A program made the translations under genes and the position numbers. From Chitinophagaceae bacterium (lineage in GTDB: Bacteria; Bacteroidota; Bacteroidia; Chitinophagales; Chitinophagaceae), in assembly GCA_025449935.1 (NCBI GenBank), contig JANWIJ010000045.1:40201-104200 (forward strand): a DNA stretch of 64,000 nt, given 5' to 3'. The notes below the pieces were generated by a model that saw nothing but the letters and a program-made list of their open reading frames with translations, searched no databases and was not told where the DNA came from. Of this stretch, positions 60,892 to 64,000 are shown piece by piece. Each line of letters opens with the position of its first letter. Within the stretch, counting starts at the first letter, position 1.

Positions 60892-63040
60892 AATACAAAG
60901 GGATTTTCAGTAATACTTCTGTACCCCCGGCGCTTCCATCGGGCAAAATAAGGTCTTTTATTTTTATTTGCGTGGTGGGTTCGTTTACCTTTTGCAGCAA
61001 CGCAATCCTGTCAGCGGTTATCTGCATCCCCAGGGACTTGTGTGTAGAAACAGACTTACTTTTTAGTTCTGCAGCTTTCTTTCTTCCGATGCCATCATCC
61101 GTAATTTTGCAACAAAGCCAATTTTCCTCCTCAAACAATTCGATCTGCAAATCCCCTTTTTCTTCCTTGTGCATTAATCCATGCCATATGGCATTTTCGG
61201 CATATGGCTGAATGATAAGCGGTGGTACTTTTACTGCTGACACATCCAAACCCTCACCAATACTAATAGCAAAATGAAAATGATGATTAAACCTTACTGC
61301 TTCTAACTCAAGGTATAATTGTAATGCTTCCAGTTCACTTTCCAGGGTTATCAAGGGCGCCTGGGAATTCTGCAAAATTAAACGAACCAGCCTTGAAAAC
61401 TTGGTAAGATCCTCAGAAGCCTGCGTCCTGTTATTTTGCAAAATAAAACGGTTGATAGAATTAAGTGAATTAAAAATAAAATGCGGGTTCATCTGTGCCC
61501 GGAGGACCTGCATCTCAAGCTCTGTGGTTTGTTGCTGCAGCTCTGCTTTTCTTTTTTCACTTTCTATTTTTTGCAATTCCAGCTTATGCTCCAGCCGCTG
61601 CTTGTCATTCCGGCGTTTAAGCGTAATGTTTCTGAATATTATTATTCCAAGTACCAAAAAAAATACAAGACTGGCTATAAGAATGTTTTTCAGGATCGAA
61701 GCCTTTTCTATTTGCTTCTGTTTGATCTTCATTTCCTGTTTCCCTATAAGATTCTCCTTTAAAAGCAACGATGCATCCTGTAATTGCTTATCCAGTTCGT
61801 TTTGGATCTGGACCAATGACAGCTTTCTTTTATACTCCTCCGTTGCCAATAGGTTGCTGGTCGATTTAAACAACTGATCGTAATAATAGGCCTTTGAATA
61901 AATTTTCTTTATCTCATAAATCCGGCTCAGTGTACCTGCGGCACTTTTAATTTCATATAACGCCTGGATACTTTTGCCAATTTGTAAGGCATGGAGCGCA
62001 TAATGCATGGCCTTTTTATGATCATTCAAGAGCAAATACGTTTTCGCTAACTCATTCGCATTTTGTGCCAGTACAATTTTATACTGGTTTCCTGATGCCG
62101 TATTTAAGCCCTTGGTGAAATAAGGCAACGCTTTTTCATACTGCTTTTGTGCCACATAAAGTCGTCCGTAAAATAAATTATCATTCGCATTCTGATCCTT
62201 TAAAGGAATTTGAATAACCTTTTCCATCGCCAGGGCCGAGTCCAGTTTATTCATTTGCAAAAAAGCATCGGCCCCAATTCTCAGGGCTGTGGGTAAGGGC
62301 CATGGAAGATTCGCCCGACTTGTTACGCGGGAGTAAAGCCCCCTGATTCTATGCACAAAATCAATGGCTATCTCGGGCAGACCGGCAGCAAGGAATAAAT
62401 TGGCAAAGTTGACAAGAACAAAAGCATGAAGGGTGGTATCTCTTTTGGGTAATTCGTTAAGCGCCTGCTGTCCTTTTTTGTAAGCTTCTTCATAATTACC
62501 CAGGTCGTGGTAACAGCGCATAACATTAACCACCGACCATACCGCACTGGAACTATCCTTCATCGCCAGGTAAAGCTGGCGGGCAGAATCGCTATAGGAA
62601 GGAGCCGTTATATTATCGCCAATGCCGCGTGTAGTATATCCCAGGAAATCATAGGTTGCAACTATGCCGTATAGGTCCTTACTTTCTTTTAACAAGGGCA
62701 TAGCCTCCCGGAGGAACGGCAAAGATTTATTATAATGCTCATTCAATGATGCTTCAATTCCTTTGTTCAACAATGCATTTCCGATCCCTTTATGATAATT
62801 GATTTTTCTTGACAATTCGAGGGCCTCCTCTATATATTGCATCGTGGTTCTGTTTGGTAATGAACCTAACTGAAACATCATCCTCCTTGAAAGCAGGTTC
62901 AGTGTATTGATGCGGGTAGTATCCTTTGCAGTCAGTAACACCGCCTTCATGCTGTCAATGTTGAGACTGGCAACATATTCCTGCGACAGACCATGAATAT
63001 TTGAATAAATAAAGAATAATATCAGGATAAATCTTCTCAC
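60884..63040 (-). CDS. TPR-type sensor histidine kinase, LytS/YehU family
   Basis: signal peptide, TPR-like repeats, TM, MQVLRAQMNPHFIFNSLNSINRFIL, PPLIIQPYAENAIWHGLMHKEEKG; 8-nt overlap with regulator. Confidence 0.93.
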   Translation of the reverse strand: MRRFILILFFIYSNIHGLSQEYVASLNIDSMKAVLLTAKDTTRINTLNLLSRRMMFQLGSLPNRTTMQYIEEALELSRKINYHKGIGNALLNKGIEASLNEHYNKSLPFLREAMPLLKESKDLYGIVATYDFLGYTTRGIGDNITAPSYSDSARQLYLAMKDSSSAVWSVVNVMRCYHDLGNYEEAYKKGQQALNELPKRDTTLHAFVLVNFANLFLAAGLPEIAIDFVHRIRGLYSRVTSRANLPWPLPTALRIGADAFLQMNKLDSALAMEKVIQIPLKDQNANDNLFYGRLYVAQKQYEKALPYFTKGLNTASGNQYKIVLAQNANELAKTYLLLNDHKKAMHYALHALQIGKSIQALYEIKSAAGTLSRIYEIKKIYSKAYYYDQLFKSTSNLLATEEYKRKLSLVQIQNELDKQLQDASLLLKENLIGKQEMKIKQKQIEKASILKNILIASLVFFLVLGIIIFRNITLKRRNDKQRLEHKLELQKIESEKRKAELQQQTTELEMQVLRAQMNPHFIFNSLNSINRFILQNNRTQASEDLTKFSRLVRLILQNSQAPLITLESELEALQLYLELEAVRFNHHFHFAISIGEGLDVSAVKVPPLIIQPYAENAIWHGLMHKEEKGDLQIELFEEENWLCCKITDDGIGRKKAAELKSKSVSTHKSLGMQITADRIALLQKVNEPTTQIKIKDLILPDGSAGGTEVLLKIPLYYD

Positions 63041-63353
63041 TGCCGGTATTACTTTATTGCAGATGTATTTTAACTATCCGCGCTGCTCCTGCAAGAATGA
63101 TATCAATTCCTTGCTGAATCCTCTAACCTAAGCTTTCTATTTAGTCCATATAAATCATAATGAGCCATTGACTGTTTTAAAGGGTAATTCACCAAAGCCA
63201 GGTTGGATCAGCAGTCAAAAAAGTATTATTATCTTAAAGATAATCTTTACCTAAAATACTAAAGCAAAAGGCCTATATAAAAGCCGGTACACTGCTTCCT
63301 GCTCCAGACAATAGAATCAGTTTGCGAAGTCTTTGCTGATATTTAAGTCGTAA

Positions 63354-63503
63354 TGGAAACAGGCGAACGGTGAAGGCAGTTACTGGCCCATGAGCGAAGA
63401 GACGACGACCGATGTGGCGAAGTATAAGAAAAAGTTGCTGTTGAAGAAATTGCTGTCCTATAAAGAATACTATTCGCCGGTACATTTTCCGGGATACCGG
63501 TAA
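63354..63503 (+). pseudogene. decayed C-terminal fragment of a LytTR response regulator
   Basis: frame WKQANGEGSYWPMSEETTTDVAKYKKKLLLKKLLSYKEYYSPVHFPGYR* aligns with KGEGGYLVMSDGSTIDVAKNKKEVLLKKLLPYKE of the 47617-48387 regulator. Confidence 0.75.
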
Positions 63504-63509
63504 AAAAAA

Positions 63510-63531
63510 GCCCCCCGGAAAACCGGAGGGC
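63510..63531 (-). terminator. rRNA operon terminator (minus strand)
   Basis: GCCCTCCGG-TTTT-CCGGGGGGC + T8 immediately downstream of 5S rRNA. Confidence 0.8.
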
Positions 63532-63541
63532 TCAATAAATA

Positions 63542-63650
63542 TGGCAGCTACCTACTCTCCCGCATTGTTGTGCAGTACCATCGGCCATGAGGGACTTAAC
63601 TTCTCTGTTCGGTATGGGAAGAGGTGAACACCCTCGGCAAAACCACCATA
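63542..63650 (-). rRNA. rrf: 5S ribosomal RNA
   Basis: reverse complement TATGGTGGTTTTGCCGAGGGTGTTCACCTCTTCCCATACCGAACAGAGAAGTTAAGTCCCTCATGGCCGATGGTACTGCACAACAATGCGGGAGAGTAGGTAGCTGCCA. Confidence 0.95.
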
Positions 63651-63791
63651 AGAAATTCAAGCTGTTAACTTTAAGCTTATAGCTGTCAGACTGGCTAACG
63701 GCTACTGGCTAAATGCTAAAAGCCAATAATGTGACATATCGGGAATGTTAGAAGTAATCTAATACCTCTTATTTTTAGAAAATAAGAAAAA

Positions 63792-64000
63792 AATTAAAGC
63801 GTACAGGCAATTAGTACTACTCGGCTTTACTGTTACCAGTTTTACACCTGTAGCCTATCAACGTCATAGTCTCTGACGGCCTTTAAAAGTAAACTCATCT
63901 TGAGGAAGGTTTCACGCTTAGATGCTTTCAGCGTTTATCCTGTCCGTACATAGCTACTCAGCATTGCACCTGGCGGCAAGGCTTCAAAGCGTCCCAACTA
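63792..64000 (-). rRNA. rrl: 23S ribosomal RNA, 3' end (truncated by window end)
   Basis: reverse complement contains the conserved 23S 3' terminal region (...AAGCATCTAAGCGTGAAACCTTCCTCAAGATGAGTTTACTTTTAAAGGCCGTCAGAGACTATGACGTTGATAGGCTACAGGTGTAAAACTGG...AGTACTAATTGCC). Confidence 0.93.

Noticed and set aside
61401-61877. 158 aa + strand ORF rich in Cys/Ser
   Set aside because: Antisense to the kinase coiled-coil/TM region; composition is a mirror of Lys/Glu-rich coding.
63273-63485. 70 aa minus-strand ORF
   Set aside because: Overlaps the better explained + strand LytTR remnant; no start context or homology-like signal.
1-64000. Mobile elements, prophage, integrons, tRNA genes
   Set aside because: No transposase, integrase or phage structural motifs seen in the ORF track, and no tRNA cloverleaf recognised by eye; a tRNAscan/ISfinder run would be decisive.

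Overview
This is a 64-kb chromosomal window from a Bacteroidota genome. Protein character and promoter style (TAnnTTTG -7 boxes) suggest Chitinophagaceae, but this was not tested. About 50 protein-coding genes can be supported. The window ends in the 3' part of an rRNA operon on the minus strand (5S plus the 3' end of 23S). Most of the first 44 kb is housekeeping or metabolic: KDO transferase, thymidine kinase, cytochrome c maturation ccmB/C/D, Glu/Leu dehydrogenase, AMP nucleosidase, QueA, aspartate kinase, SSB, MnmA, 2-oxoglutarate dehydrogenase E1/E2, S20, M14 peptidases and a T9SS-sorted subtilase. Two regions stand out. (1) 21.4-24.2 kb is a stop/start-overlapping four-gene operon: thioredoxin-like, ApbE (FAD:protein FMN transferase), a DUF4266-like small lipoprotein ending GGGCGCN, and a DUF3570-like beta-rich protein. 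(2) 44.9-63.5 kb contains three TPR-sensor-kinase/response-regulator pairs interleaved with four paralogous Kelch lipoproteins (three with PKD-like domains), a vanadium-haloperoxidase-like lipoprotein, a decayed LytTR regulator 3' fragment next to the rRNA operon, and an imperfect inverted repeat upstream of the central kinase. No CRISPR array, transposase, integrase, prophage or tRNA gene was recognised. All calls come from reading the sequence and supplied translations; no database search was run.
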